Positions 1 to 9,442 of a DNA stretch of 38,038 nt are shown in pieces. A model generated the notes under the pieces. The model saw only the letters and a program-made list of their open reading frames with translations, did not search any database and had not been told where the DNA came from. This stretch comes from Bacteroidales bacterium. Its GTDB lineage: Bacteria > Bacteroidota > Bacteroidia > Bacteroidales > Marinilabiliaceae. How positions within the stretch are numbered: the first letter of the stretch is position 1; each line of letters opens with the position of its first letter. A program made the position numbers and the translations under genes. The stretch is taken from positions 1-38,038 of the forward strand of contig QKIO01000073.1 in assembly GCA_003251015.1 (NCBI GenBank), given 5' to 3'.

Positions 1-277
1 TTAATCAGCCATTGTCCCTTGAATCATACAACGTAAATTCGCGTCTTTCAAAATACGCAGAATGATCCAGGACGAGCATAAAAATGCCTACTTTAAGTTT
101 TTTTTTGTGGGGTGGCCTGTCTGTAATTCCTTTGAGCACAACGGTGGCGCTATGAATAGTTGCCGATTGCGGGATGCATACTTGTCCCAATAATATAAAG
201 CTTAATGCGGACTACAAACCTTAAAATTACAACTAAACGGCAATTATTTATTAGCACGTGTTATCGGCTTTTATATC

Positions 278-703
278 TTAGTTTCTAAATAATGGAAAAA
301 AAATAGACTTCAATTTTCCTTCCCCAGCATTATTATCATAGTTTGATTTAACCAAAAAATCGAAAAGCGACCTTCTTATCATATCAGGATGATTATTAGT
401 CTTGGTTACAATGTTTTCAACAATTATTTTCACTCTTCCCTTACAGTTATTTCTAAGCTGCCCATTAAATTTACTTAACTCTAATTCTTCTGCTTTAGAA
501 AGAGTTTGTTTACTTCTTAGTGCATTTATATTTGTATTAATAATGTTAAATTTGCTAATACTTTCTTTATACTCACTACTATTATATATCAAATTGAATA
601 TAATTGGCAAATCGAATCCTGTAAATTTTCCTGAACGAATCCTGTAAATTTGTGCATTATGTTCATAGTACATTTTTTCTACTTTCCGCATACCTTTGGT
701 CAT
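278..703 (-). pseudogene. C-terminal remnant of a host AAA ATPase interrupted by the prophage (host part probably ends near 613; the remainder is phage end sequence read through)
   Basis: Same strand and compatible frame as the truncated ATPase on the other flank; C-terminal pattern ...LRNNCKGRVKIIVENIVTKTNNHPDMIRRSLFDFLV resembles tails of AAA proteins of this kind. Confidence 0.6.
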
Positions 704-763
704 AAATTAGGGTACATCTGCGCTTATGCGAAATATACCCTACTAAACAATAAGTAAATGCTT

Positions 764-1495
764 TTATTCCAATCGTACTACACCAATGACTATTGCTAGC
801 CCGGTTATCTCAGTCTTAGGGATTTCAAACGGCTCATAGTCTTTGTTGTCTGAGACTGCAAGGTAGTAATCCTCATTGCTGCTCTTCTTAAGCCGTTTTA
901 TTAGTATTCCCTGTTCGGTGGTGGCTATAACATGTACTTTGTTCCACTGGATGAATTGACTCTCTCTTATGATACGACAAGCCACAACATCACCACTATT
1001 GTATTTTGGATACATACTACTGCCTTTTACACGGATCATAAAATCAGTATTAATAAAATCAGGTATTTCATAGAAGCTTTGTATATCCTGCTCTTTTATG
1101 GCAAACTCCATATTACCAAAGCCACCAATGGCCTCTAATGTTACTAAAGGAATTCCTTTTTTAAGTTTGTCAGGTGTAGTTTTAATGGCCTCATAGGCCA
1201 CAGCAGATTCTGATGCTAAAAAATTAGAATTTTTTTCCTCTTGTTCAGAATACAGCATTTCACCCTCGCCCAGCAATAGCCATCTACCTCTAAGATTTTG
1301 GTAAAAGTCTAATATCTTGGCTATTTTATCTGAGCCCACCGCGCGATCAATGTCTTTGGGGTCGAATATACCCTTCTTCATCCCTGTAACCTCCATAAAT
1401 AAAGTGCGTCCACCTCCCACAGTGTCGGCGAAATAGATGATTCTTTTTCGAACAGTGTCTAAAAAATTAGATTTTTCTTCACTATTTTCTTGCAT
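764..1495 (-). CDS. LexA/S24-like phage repressor with N-terminal DNA-binding region
   Basis: C-terminal S24 peptidase-like motifs (IRVKGSSMYPKYNSGDVVACR ... VHVIATTEQGILIKRL); leftmost gene transcribed away from the early operon, like Mu c. Confidence 0.85.
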   Translation of the reverse strand: MQENSEEKSNFLDTVRKRIIYFADTVGGGRTLFMEVTGMKKGIFDPKDIDRAVGSDKIAKILDFYQNLRGRWLLLGEGEMLYSEQEEKNSNFLASESAVAYEAIKTTPDKLKKGIPLVTLEAIGGFGNMEFAIKEQDIQSFYEIPDFINTDFMIRVKGSSMYPKYNSGDVVACRIIRESQFIQWNKVHVIATTEQGILIKRLKKSSNEDYYLAVSDNKDYEPFEIPKTEITGLAIVIGVVRLE

Positions 1496-1514
1496 AAGTC
1501 TAAAATATTAGATT
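1459..1514. promoter_or_regulatory. Candidate repressor operator pair (TCTAAAAAATTAGATT 1459-1474; TCTAAAATATTAGATT 1499-1514)
   Basis: Two near-identical imperfect dyads 40 bp apart at the divergent repressor/Ner-like junction; CTAAAAAATTAGA also at 1216-1228 inside the repressor CDS. Confidence 0.45.
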
Positions 1515-1525
1515 ATATTTGTCAC

Positions 1526-1771
1526 ATGTACAACACAAATATATCAAAAATGATAACTGCACAAATAATTAATCAGGAAGCCTATGAGCTTGGTAAGAAT
1601 ATTACCACGACTGATAGAATCCTAATTCAAAATAAATTAGGTGTCAAGGAGAATATAGTAAATGTTGTGCTTAGTGGCAAGCGTAAAGCTGAAAGAGGTC
1701 AGTCTAAGGATATCTTAGACTTAGCTCGTAAAATTGCTAAGATCAACCAACTTAAAGTAGATATTCTTTAG
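1526..1771 (+). CDS. Small Ner-like/HTH early regulator (start chosen at internal ATG)
   Basis: Short ORF divergent from the repressor and directly upstream of the transposase; ...LIQNKLGVKENIVNVVLSGKRKAERGQSKDILDLARKIAK resembles an HTH. Confidence 0.55.
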   Translation: MYNTNISKMITAQIINQEAYELGKNITTTDRILIQNKLGVKENIVNVVLSGKRKAERGQSKDILDLARKIAKINQLKVDIL

Positions 1772-1799
1772 ACAAAAGTAATTCAACTAATCCATAATC

Positions 1800-3887
1800 A
1801 TGCCTATTTACCACAACAATATACTATCTATCACACGCAAAGAGCTTGAAACCTGTGGTGTGTCTGTCTCTTATGTTGACCGTGCACTAGCAGGACAACG
1901 TAAAGGTGAGGTATATTGTTGGGAGCATCACAAGCAAGGCAAGCGAACTTACATTCATTATCATTCACTATTAGATAAATACAAAGCTTTAATCAAAGCG
2001 GTATTATGTGAAGGTTTGGAGCCTGAATTATGGATTAAGAAACATGAAGAAGAAAAGGCTCAAGCAAATATCGAGCAACTAACCGACCAAATAACAAGTC
2101 TTGTTACTTCTAACCCTAACGAAATTGAAGTGTTATCTAACACAGGCTTATTCACGCCTAGCGAAGTTCATCAGATAGCACGTGCAGCTGCTTGGTTGCG
2201 AATAATCAATGAATTTGATGTAAAGAAAGCTCGCAAATTAGGCTTTAAGAGCATCAAAGATTTTAGACAAGAAGTATTTAAACGCTGTTTAAATGAGCAA
2301 ACAGCCACCCCTCCTTTAGTAAAATTCAAAAAGGGAGTTGTAACGAGTGTTAGATGGTTGGTTGAGAAACTTGCTGTTTCATACAAAGAAGATGGTATTT
2401 CATGCTTAATCCACGGTGGCATGGGTAATGTTAACCGTGAAAAGAAAGATCAACAGATAAACGCTAAGCTTATCCAGTTGGCTTCTGAGCCTGTAAAATA
2501 TTCTTGGGAAGATTTATCGTTAATGTATAACGATTGGGCCGAAGCTTTCGGCAAAGAAATGTTAACCACATCAACGATTAAACAGCATTTAAACACGCCT
2601 AAAATCAAAAAGGTGTGGTATTACGCACGTCATGGAAAGCATGCAGCGGATAACGAATTACAACCGCTTATCAATCGGGAAACACCATCATTCCCTGATG
2701 CACTTTGGTCTATTGATGGTACTACCATGCAGTTGTACTACTTAGACGAAAACGGCAAGATTAAAAGCGACTTATACGCCTACTTCGTTACCGATGCAAA
2801 CAGCGGTGCAATATTAGGTTATTCAGTAGCATTTGCCGAAAACAGTGGTATGGTAGAAGATGCGCTTCGTAATGCCATTATTACATACGAGAACAAACCG
2901 TTCCAAATACAGTACGATAATTCATCAGCCAACATTTCTTATACCGTTCAGCACTTAATGAGCAACATGAGCCGTGTTCACTTTCCTTGTGAACCATACA
3001 AAGGCCGTTCGAAATACGTTGAGAGCATCATCGGACACTTTCAGCAGCGTGAATTGCGCAAACTTCCAAACTTCAAAGGGGGAAACATTACAACTAAACA
3101 CCTTAACTCTAAGGCTAATCCGGAACTATTAGCATTCTACAAGAAAAATCCGGAGAAATTACCTAATCGTGAGGGAGTATTAGAGCAGTTTCACAAGTCG
3201 GTGAAAGTATTCAATAACAGAGGTGAGAAACGTGACCAATACGGCCGTTTTTATGGCTCGAGTAAACTAGACCGTTACACTACAATCGAACACGAGAAAC
3301 GTGAGAAACTAAACTACTTCGACCGCTTAAGCTTGTTTATGATCGAACAGCGTGACCCGTACCCATATACAACAGACGGTATCAAACTAAGCATCAAAGG
3401 AAAGAACAATGATAAAGCTTATCACTTCATTGTTCCAGACGGTGATGGTATTGGAGACTTTATTTTCTCTAACGAGAACCTTGGGAACAAATTTAAAGTG
3501 CGCATCGATAAGGATAACCCGGACATGATTGCACTTTACAAAGAAAGCGGATCAGGCGATAAGAAGAAAAGCGTATTTGTCGACTTCGCTTACAACAAAG
3601 AACGCTATGCAGCTTGTGTGGCCGACATGAAAGAAGGTAAGAACGCAAAGTATGTGCTATTCAAACAGAAGCAAGAAGAATGGGGACAAGATTACTCTGT
3701 TCGTGAGTTAGAAAAACAAATGATCACGCTTGGTGAAATGCAAGCAACCGGAACTGAAGGTTTTGGTTGGTGGGATTCAGATAAGATTGCTACCAACGCT
3801 AACGAAGCAGAACAGGAAGATGTTGCGAACGGCATGAGTGACGGTTACAGCGAACGACAACGCAAAATATTAAACATAGGGAAATAA
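1800..3887 (+). CDS. MuA-type DDE transposase
   Basis: 695 aa; catalytic-like motifs ALWSIDGTTMQLYY (D), IQYDNSSAN (D), KYVESIIGHFQQR (E); N-terminal Mu-type DNA-binding region; followed by MuB-like ATPase. Confidence 0.93.
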   Translation: MPIYHNNILSITRKELETCGVSVSYVDRALAGQRKGEVYCWEHHKQGKRTYIHYHSLLDKYKALIKAVLCEGLEPELWIKKHEEEKAQANIEQLTDQITSLVTSNPNEIEVLSNTGLFTPSEVHQIARAAAWLRIINEFDVKKARKLGFKSIKDFRQEVFKRCLNEQTATPPLVKFKKGVVTSVRWLVEKLAVSYKEDGISCLIHGGMGNVNREKKDQQINAKLIQLASEPVKYSWEDLSLMYNDWAEAFGKEMLTTSTIKQHLNTPKIKKVWYYARHGKHAADNELQPLINRETPSFPDALWSIDGTTMQLYYLDENGKIKSDLYAYFVTDANSGAILGYSVAFAENSGMVEDALRNAIITYENKPFQIQYDNSSANISYTVQHLMSNMSRVHFPCEPYKGRSKYVESIIGHFQQRELRKLPNFKGGNITTKHLNSKANPELLAFYKKNPEKLPNREGVLEQFHKSVKVFNNRGEKRDQYGRFYGSSKLDRYTTIEHEKREKLNYFDRLSLFMIEQRDPYPYTTDGIKLSIKGKNNDKAYHFIVPDGDGIGDFIFSNENLGNKFKVRIDKDNPDMIALYKESGSGDKKKSVFVDFAYNKERYAACVADMKEGKNAKYVLFKQKQEEWGQDYSVRELEKQMITLGEMQATGTEGFGWWDSDKIATNANEAEQEDVANGMSDGYSERQRKILNIGK

Positions 3888-3950
3888 AAAAAGGCGCACC
3901 GCTAACCACAACTGTACGCCTAATTATTAATAACAATCTAAAACAAAAGT

Positions 3951-4886
3951 ATGAAAGATTACACATTAGAGCAAAAAAGGGAGCTGAGGGATAAGATTAT
4001 TACCCTTCAGGAAGCTTCGGGATTGTCGGGCAATAACTTTGCTGTACAACGTTTAGGCTTTTCAAATGGGTCTAAATTCAGCCACATCCGAAACAATTGG
4101 GATAAACCTGGAATGGTTGGACTGGAGACTTGGGAAGTTATAGAGAAGTATGTATCGCAATCAGAAGATTACACAGGTATACCTACCGCTAACCTTAAAA
4201 AGGTTTGGGAAACATGCGAACGTGCCTATTCTCTTAAAAAAGCAATGGCCGTAATTGGTGAAGGTGGCTTTGGAAAAACATTTGCCTTAGAGAAGTACAA
4301 GCAGCACATCGAAAGAGAAAAGCGTTTTCAGGTAGTTTATTTTGATGCATCTATGGTGAAAACCAACAAGCAGTTTGTTGTTGGCTTGATGCAAGCTTTA
4401 GACTGTCACAAACCAGGCACAATGGCAGCACAGTTAATGGAAATGCGCTCGGTAGTTACCAAACGTGATATTCTTATTTGCATTGATGAAGTCAGTAGCT
4501 TAGAGAGCCACAACATCACCATTATTAAAGATGTTATGACAGCCTTTAAAGACTTATGCGGTATCGTCTTTGCAGGAACTCCTTACTTCATCAACAATTT
4601 AAACCGTGGCGCAATTCGCGACCGTCACCTATTTAGTGAGACACGCGACCGCCTGTTTATGCTACCCGAGCAGCTACAGAAACCAACCGAAGAGGAAGCA
4701 CTAGCCATATTTAAAGCAAATGGTATTGTAGACAATGAAGAGCTTGAGATTGTAATGGGGCGCAAACCTGAGTTTAAAACTCACTCTTGGTTGGCTAAGC
4801 GCACATTCAGAGGTATTAAAGACTGCATCGACATGATTAAAATGACAAACATCCCAGCAATAAACTACGACAACATACAACTATGA
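3951..4886 (+). CDS. MuB-type transposition AAA+ ATPase
   Basis: Walker A-like VIGEGGFGKTFAL, Walker B ILICIDEV, position after MuA. Confidence 0.9.
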   Translation: MKDYTLEQKRELRDKIITLQEASGLSGNNFAVQRLGFSNGSKFSHIRNNWDKPGMVGLETWEVIEKYVSQSEDYTGIPTANLKKVWETCERAYSLKKAMAVIGEGGFGKTFALEKYKQHIEREKRFQVVYFDASMVKTNKQFVVGLMQALDCHKPGTMAAQLMEMRSVVTKRDILICIDEVSSLESHNITIIKDVMTAFKDLCGIVFAGTPYFINNLNRGAIRDRHLFSETRDRLFMLPEQLQKPTEEEALAIFKANGIVDNEELEIVMGRKPEFKTHSWLAKRTFRGIKDCIDMIKMTNIPAINYDNIQL

Positions 4887-5104
4887 AAAACACAACATTC
4901 ACAAACCAAACAATTGAAGTATGCAGAACCTGTGGCGGAGAAGGTGCATTACTAGAATTTTCAGCCACAATACTTAAAGACGTGGTATGCCCAACCTGCA
5001 AAGGTGAAGGCATGGTAACAGTAATCAGAAAAATTGAAGTCACTATTCTTCCCAAATCAGCTCACAAATCTAAGACATTAACACTGGAAGCAGCCGAAAA
5101 TTAA
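4883..5104 (+). CDS. Small DnaJ-type zinc-finger protein
   Basis: Two CxxCxGxG-type motifs (CRTCGGEG, CPTCKGEG). Confidence 0.65.
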   Translation: MKNTTFTNQTIEVCRTCGGEGALLEFSATILKDVVCPTCKGEGMVTVIRKIEVTILPKSAHKSKTLTLEAAEN

Positions 5105-5125
5105 TAACACATAATTAGTTAAATC

Positions 5126-5800
5126 ATGAGCATAGAAAACAAAACTGTAGGAGAGCTAACACCCGAGGAACTTGAGGTGTTGTTAGAACAAAAGCGAAAA
5201 GAGAAAGCTGCCGAACGCTTAAAAGCCAAAGAGAAGTACGAAACCGGACGTAATACATTCGTTACTCAATTAGTAGCTGAAGCTAAAGAACTGGAACAGC
5301 TATTAATTGCCTTTAAAACAAAGTGCTTCATCGGCTTTGAAGAATTTAGAGAACAGGCTAACCGATATGGCGACATCAGAACCAACAGTAAAGGTGGTTT
5401 CAGTTTACGAAACAACGAGACAGGTGCAATGGCACGTTTAGAACGCAACAAGGTGATCGAGAACGATGAGCGTTTGGATATGGCCATCCCTCTAATTAAC
5501 GAGTTCTTAGAAGATACGGTGAAAAAGCGCAGCCTTGCAGACTACAAATTCATCGCTGCATTAATGGCAAAGAATAAGAAGGGTGACTTCTCTAGGGCTA
5601 GTTTAAACATCCTTATCTCGCAGAAAACAAACTACGAAGATAATCGTTGGGTTCGTGCCATTGAGTTAATCGAAGAGAGCTTTGTAGAACGTGGCATTAG
5701 CTACTCCATAAGCTTCTTTGAGAAAGATGATACTGACAAGGATAAAGCAATTTCGCTGAATTTCTCAGCTCTTAAAGTTGAATTACCAACTAGCAATTAA
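5126..5800 (+). CDS. DUF3164 family protein
   Basis: Sequence pattern (FEEFREQANRYGDIRTNSKGGFSLRN...) and position in a Mu-like early operon. Confidence 0.8.
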   Translation: MSIENKTVGELTPEELEVLLEQKRKEKAAERLKAKEKYETGRNTFVTQLVAEAKELEQLLIAFKTKCFIGFEEFREQANRYGDIRTNSKGGFSLRNNETGAMARLERNKVIENDERLDMAIPLINEFLEDTVKKRSLADYKFIAALMAKNKKGDFSRASLNILISQKTNYEDNRWVRAIELIEESFVERGISYSISFFEKDDTDKDKAISLNFSALKVELPTSN

Positions 5801-5830
5801 ACACCATTTAAACCTTTAACAAACACAATA

Positions 5831-6310
5831 ATGAACAACTTATTTGAGTGCAAAGTAAAGTACCACAAGATAGACGAGGCTTCGGGGCAACAAAAGAAAG
5901 TATCTGAAACCTACCTTTTAGATGCAGTTTCATTCACCGAAGCTGAAGCTCGTATTCATAAAGAAATGGAGCAAATAATAAGCGGTGAGTTCACTGTTAC
6001 CAATGTTCGCAAAGCAAACTACACCGAAATCTTCGACAATGAAGATGGCGACCGATGGTTTAAGTGTAAAGTGTCCTTTTTAGCTATTGATGCCATTAGC
6101 GGAAAGGAACGCAAAGCGACCTCGCAAATATTAGTGAAAACTAATGACATTAAAAAAGCCTACGACAACATCATGGACGGAATGAATGGAATGACCATTG
6201 ATTTTGAGATCAATGCCATTGCTGAGAGCCCAATACTAGACTTCTTTAGTTTCGACCTTGAGGAAGCTGCCAAAAACATGGTAGATAAAACAAAAGCCTA
6301 CAAAGAATAA
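5831..6310 (+). CDS. DUF4494 family protein
   Basis: LFECKVKYHKIDEASGQQKKVSETYLLDAVSFTEAEARI is typical of DUF4494. Confidence 0.75.
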   Translation: MNNLFECKVKYHKIDEASGQQKKVSETYLLDAVSFTEAEARIHKEMEQIISGEFTVTNVRKANYTEIFDNEDGDRWFKCKVSFLAIDAISGKERKATSQILVKTNDIKKAYDNIMDGMNGMTIDFEINAIAESPILDFFSFDLEEAAKNMVDKTKAYKE

Positions 6311-6313
6311 TCC

Positions 6314-6356
6314 TCCTGAATGGTTCTCGGGTGGTTCGATTCCACCCACAGGAACA
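6314..6356 (+). ncRNA. tRNA-like acceptor/T-arm minihelix (candidate)
   Basis: TCCTG (6314-6318)/CAGGA (6349-6353) outer stem plus GGGTGG-TTCGATT-CCACCC T-arm-like hairpin (6329-6347) with a 7-nt TTCGATT loop. Confidence 0.35.
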
Positions 6357-6395
6357 ATGCATACGCATTTAAACACTATTTAAACAATCATTATC

Positions 6396-7091
6396 ATGTC
6401 TCAAAAAGTTATAAAACTACTAGACTTATGCTGTAAAGCCGGGGGTTGTTCTATGGGTTACCATAAAGCTGCTTTGGATTTAGGTTATAAAATAGAGATA
6501 ACAGGCATTGATATTGAGCCACAAGCAAATTATCCGTTTGAGTTTGTCCAGGCTGATGCAGTTGAGTTTCTTAAAAGCAATTGGCAAGACTACACACATT
6601 TGCATGCTTCACCACCTTGTCAGGAGTACAGTGTTTCAACTGCTCATTTAAGACAAAAAGTGAAAATTTATCGTGATAACCTGGATGAACTTCGTGAATT
6701 AATGCAAAAGACAGGTTTGCCAGGTGTTATTGAAAATGTGCCAAATGCACCCTTACGACCAGATATTGTATTACGTGGTGATATGTTTGGATTAAAAGTA
6801 TTACGCAAACGTCATTTTGAACTAGTGAATTGGTGGGCAATGAACCCTGTTATGCCAAAGAAAAATGGTTCTGTTGCCGAAGGTGATTATGTTTCCGTTT
6901 ATGGCAAATGTGGGATTAAGAAGTCAGGTAAGGGAAAGGCTGTTCAGCCAAAGTTTAAGAAGCGTACAATCAAAGAAACATGGAAATATGCCATGGGAAT
7001 TGATTGGATTACCAGGGATGAAGAATTAGCCGAAGCAATTCCCCCGGAATACACAAGATTTATTGGTCGTGAATTTTTCAGAACATCATAG
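6396..7091 (+). CDS. C5 cytosine-specific DNA methyltransferase-like protein
   Basis: LLDLCCKAGGCSMGYHKAA motif I-like, ASPPCQEYS (catalytic PCQ), GVIENVPNAP (ENV). Confidence 0.85.
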   Translation: MSQKVIKLLDLCCKAGGCSMGYHKAALDLGYKIEITGIDIEPQANYPFEFVQADAVEFLKSNWQDYTHLHASPPCQEYSVSTAHLRQKVKIYRDNLDELRELMQKTGLPGVIENVPNAPLRPDIVLRGDMFGLKVLRKRHFELVNWWAMNPVMPKKNGSVAEGDYVSVYGKCGIKKSGKGKAVQPKFKKRTIKETWKYAMGIDWITRDEELAEAIPPEYTRFIGREFFRTS

Positions 7092-7113
7092 ATATTAACC
7101 AAAAACAAACAAT

Positions 7114-7266
7114 ATGGAATGGTACGATTATTTCACACTAGCAGGATGCTTTGGAGTGATTGGGTTCATCGTTTGGGGCAGCATTAACGCCCTTAGAAAA
7201 GAAGAAACCAAGAGCACACAAACACAAAAACTATCTAGCTACGACAAACGCATCGAAAACAAATAG
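7114..7266 (+). CDS. Small single-TM protein (MEWYDYFTLAGCFGVIGFIVWGSINALRKEE...)
   Basis: Intact 50-codon ORF missing from the supplied track, ends just before the gemA-like start. Confidence 0.5.
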   Translation: MEWYDYFTLAGCFGVIGFIVWGSINALRKEETKSTQTQKLSSYDKRIENK

Positions 7267-7270
7267 CCTT

Positions 7271-7783
7271 ATGACAGCATTTCTAACCATCAAACAAAAA
7301 CGGCAGCGTTATCACCGTCTATTGTTAGCATTGGGCGAAGCACGTCACAAAGAAGTGATTGTAGAGGCTCAATTTGGCGTAACAAGCACCACCGATTTAA
7401 ACGAACAGCAGCTAGATTCTTTAATTGCAGATGCACAGCAGCGTTTAAATCGGCTTAAGACTCCAAAGCCTAACAATGCACCAAGCGAAGCCGAACAGAA
7501 GCTGCTACGCACATGGCGCAACAAGTGCCTTTTAGTTCTTAATGAGCGAGGCATTACAGCCACACCCAAAGACTGGTCGCCTGTAAATAACGAGCTTGCT
7601 AAGAAGCAATATCAATGGATATTGAGCGAAAGCCAACTGCAGAAAGGCATGGTTAACCGTAAAGGCCTGTGGGCATTTAAAACGGTAGACGATCTGAAGA
7701 AGCTCTTTAAACAGCTTGCTTCCATCCGCGATAAGCAAGAGGTGAGAGATCAAAAATTGAAAGATTTATCAGTTAAAAATTAA
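7271..7783 (+). CDS. GemA/Mu gp16-like regulatory protein
   Basis: MTAFLTIKQKRQRYHRLLLALG...TPKDWSPVNNELAKKQYQWILSESQ pattern; start moved to internal ATG after the upstream small ORF. Confidence 0.75.
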   Translation: MTAFLTIKQKRQRYHRLLLALGEARHKEVIVEAQFGVTSTTDLNEQQLDSLIADAQQRLNRLKTPKPNNAPSEAEQKLLRTWRNKCLLVLNERGITATPKDWSPVNNELAKKQYQWILSESQLQKGMVNRKGLWAFKTVDDLKKLFKQLASIRDKQEVRDQKLKDLSVKN

Positions 7784-7787
7784 GAAT

Positions 7788-8144
7788 ATGACACAAACCG
7801 AAAAAGATGCAAAGTGGATTAAAGCCGAACGCACTAAAATCATTAAGCAAATTAACGCCATTAACTCCATTATTGCAGAACAAACACTACTTCCTGACCA
7901 TGCTGTCAAGTATGAATTTGCTTTAGAACTCGGGACGATTGGAGGCCTCCAACTTAGGATTTACAACAAAGGGGAATGTGAACCAATTGCGAAGTTAGAG
8001 ATTTGGAATTTAGACTACTACTTAATGGGAAGCTCCTTGTACCTTCATAAAGAATCCATGTTAGAAGGAATAAAGGATTTAACCGGGCAGCTTCAAAAGA
8101 TCAAAGCCTTGGCAAAAAAATATGCAAAATTAAACTGTAACTAA
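7788..8144 (+). CDS. Hypothetical phage protein
   Basis: ORF in the tightly packed early operon. Confidence 0.6.
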   Translation: MTQTEKDAKWIKAERTKIIKQINAINSIIAEQTLLPDHAVKYEFALELGTIGGLQLRIYNKGECEPIAKLEIWNLDYYLMGSSLYLHKESMLEGIKDLTGQLQKIKALAKKYAKLNCN

Positions 8145-8383
8145 TGGCAAGCATATACACCCAAATAAGCAAACGTATCGGATGGAACGGCTATTGCGCC
8201 ATACCATCAGCAGGCACAGCAGCAGAATTGCTGCATAGTGTAAAATACCATCAGTGCGAAAGTGCATTTGAATTAGCCTTTAAAATTCATCGCTTTGCAC
8301 CATCACCCGAGAACGCACAAGAAACTTTAAGCATGTTTATTATTAACGAAGCCTACACAAAAGGCAAACAAATATTTAATTAA
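8144..8383 (+). CDS. Hypothetical phage protein
   Basis: ORF overlapping the upstream stop by 1 nt. Confidence 0.55.
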   Translation: MASIYTQISKRIGWNGYCAIPSAGTAAELLHSVKYHQCESAFELAFKIHRFAPSPENAQETLSMFIINEAYTKGKQIFN

Positions 8384-8384
8384 G

Positions 8385-8663
8385 ATGATCATCCAGTATA
8401 GCATAACCGTGTTTTTAACACAATTAATATTCATCGGCTTCAGGACATGGAATGTAAAAGCCGTATCAAATAACCACATCCCACAGGTCTTAATTAGTGG
8501 TGTATTCGTAAACCTTGCTTGGTTGGTAAGCATTGCCATTGGAGCGGTAAGTATGATAGAAATCATCAACAACTTTAGGCTTGAGTTTATTCCGGTGGTT
8601 ATTTGCTCCATTACAGGAGGTACTATTGGCAGTTACATTGCTATGAAAGCAAAGAAAAAGTAA
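8385..8663 (+). CDS. Small membrane protein (two to three predicted TM segments)
   Basis: Hydrophobic segments VFVNLAWLVSIAIGAVSM and FIPVVICSITGGTIGSYIAM. Confidence 0.55.
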   Translation: MIIQYSITVFLTQLIFIGFRTWNVKAVSNNHIPQVLISGVFVNLAWLVSIAIGAVSMIEIINNFRLEFIPVVICSITGGTIGSYIAMKAKKK

Positions 8664-8667
8664 GAAA

Positions 8668-8802
8668 ATGAAAGCAACATTTAACCACGAATTATGGCAC
8701 GAATGCGAAAAATGCGGTAGCGAGTTCGATCTGCGCATTACTTGCATCTGCCCATGTTGCGGAGAGACCATTAAAATCGAAAGCATTAAACCAAAGGAAT
8801 AA
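8668..8802 (+). CDS. Zinc-ribbon miniprotein (44 aa)
   Basis: MKATFNHELWHECEKCGSEFDLRITCICPCCGETIKIESIKPKE with CxxC...CxCPCC; absent from the supplied track. Confidence 0.6.
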   Translation: MKATFNHELWHECEKCGSEFDLRITCICPCCGETIKIESIKPKE

Positions 8803-8811
8803 CAATCTGAA

Positions 8812-9441
8812 ATGAAACCACAAATAATTAACATCAATACGCTCAAGAATAAGAAGTATGATGAGTTGGACATGGGAGACCATTACAACGAAATGCTTGG
8901 TATGATTGAGAGCAAAACACTCATCTTTTGCTACGGCACCAGCGGTAGTGGTAAAAGTGTTTGGATCATGCAATTAGCCAACTTCTTTTCGAGTCGATTT
9001 AGAGCAAAAGCTCTTTATTGCTCACACGAAGAAGCCTTTAAAAAGAGCATGCGCGATCGTTCCAACAACTTCAACATCGAAAGTAAGAAGCTCTATGTAG
9101 GCATGAATATCGATTTTGAAACGCTACTGGATAAAATACAACGCAATTATTACCGCATGGCCATTATCGATTCTGTACAGTACATGCAATTCACCTACGA
9201 GCAATTAAAAGAACTTAATGCCACATTTATAAAGCGCAAACTCATCGTAGTTCTTGTAAGCTTTGGGACTGCCTACAAGAAGCCTGCCTGCAGCAACGAC
9301 ATTATGCACGCCTGTGATATTAAGATTTTCTTCGATGCAGGTGTAGCAACCGTAGATAGTCGCTACTTATCAGAAACTAAGAAAGTGCGTTTATTTAAGC
9401 CACAAACAAATGCCGTTCAACAACAAACTAGCATGTTTTAA
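8812..9441 (+). CDS. RecA/DnaB-like P-loop ATPase
   Basis: Walker A FCYGTSGSGKSVWIMQLANFF; Walker B-like RMAIIDSVQYM. Confidence 0.7.
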   Translation: MKPQIININTLKNKKYDELDMGDHYNEMLGMIESKTLIFCYGTSGSGKSVWIMQLANFFSSRFRAKALYCSHEEAFKKSMRDRSNNFNIESKKLYVGMNIDFETLLDKIQRNYYRMAIIDSVQYMQFTYEQLKELNATFIKRKLIVVLVSFGTAYKKPACSNDIMHACDIKIFFDAGVATVDSRYLSETKKVRLFKPQTNAVQQQTSMF

Positions 9442-9442
9442 T

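Noticed and set aside
5-190. 61-aa minus ORF at the left window edge
   Set aside because: Flanking host sequence, no recognisable family, no promoter context; not enough to call.
402-647. 81-aa plus-strand ORF
   Set aside because: Antisense to the ATPase C-terminal remnant; hydrophobic only because of AT-rich antisense reading, no supporting context.
2171-2422. Antisense ORFs within transposase and many other genes (e.g. 5266-5487, 7369-7569, 22682-23170, 23183-23509, 28302-28610)
   Set aside because: Long antisense frames from codon bias; the opposite-strand genes have clear protein motifs.
3894-3924. AGGCG...CGCCT hairpin between transposase and MuB-like genes
   Set aside because: Short stem with a ~20-nt loop and no U-tract; could be a weak attenuator but not supported enough.
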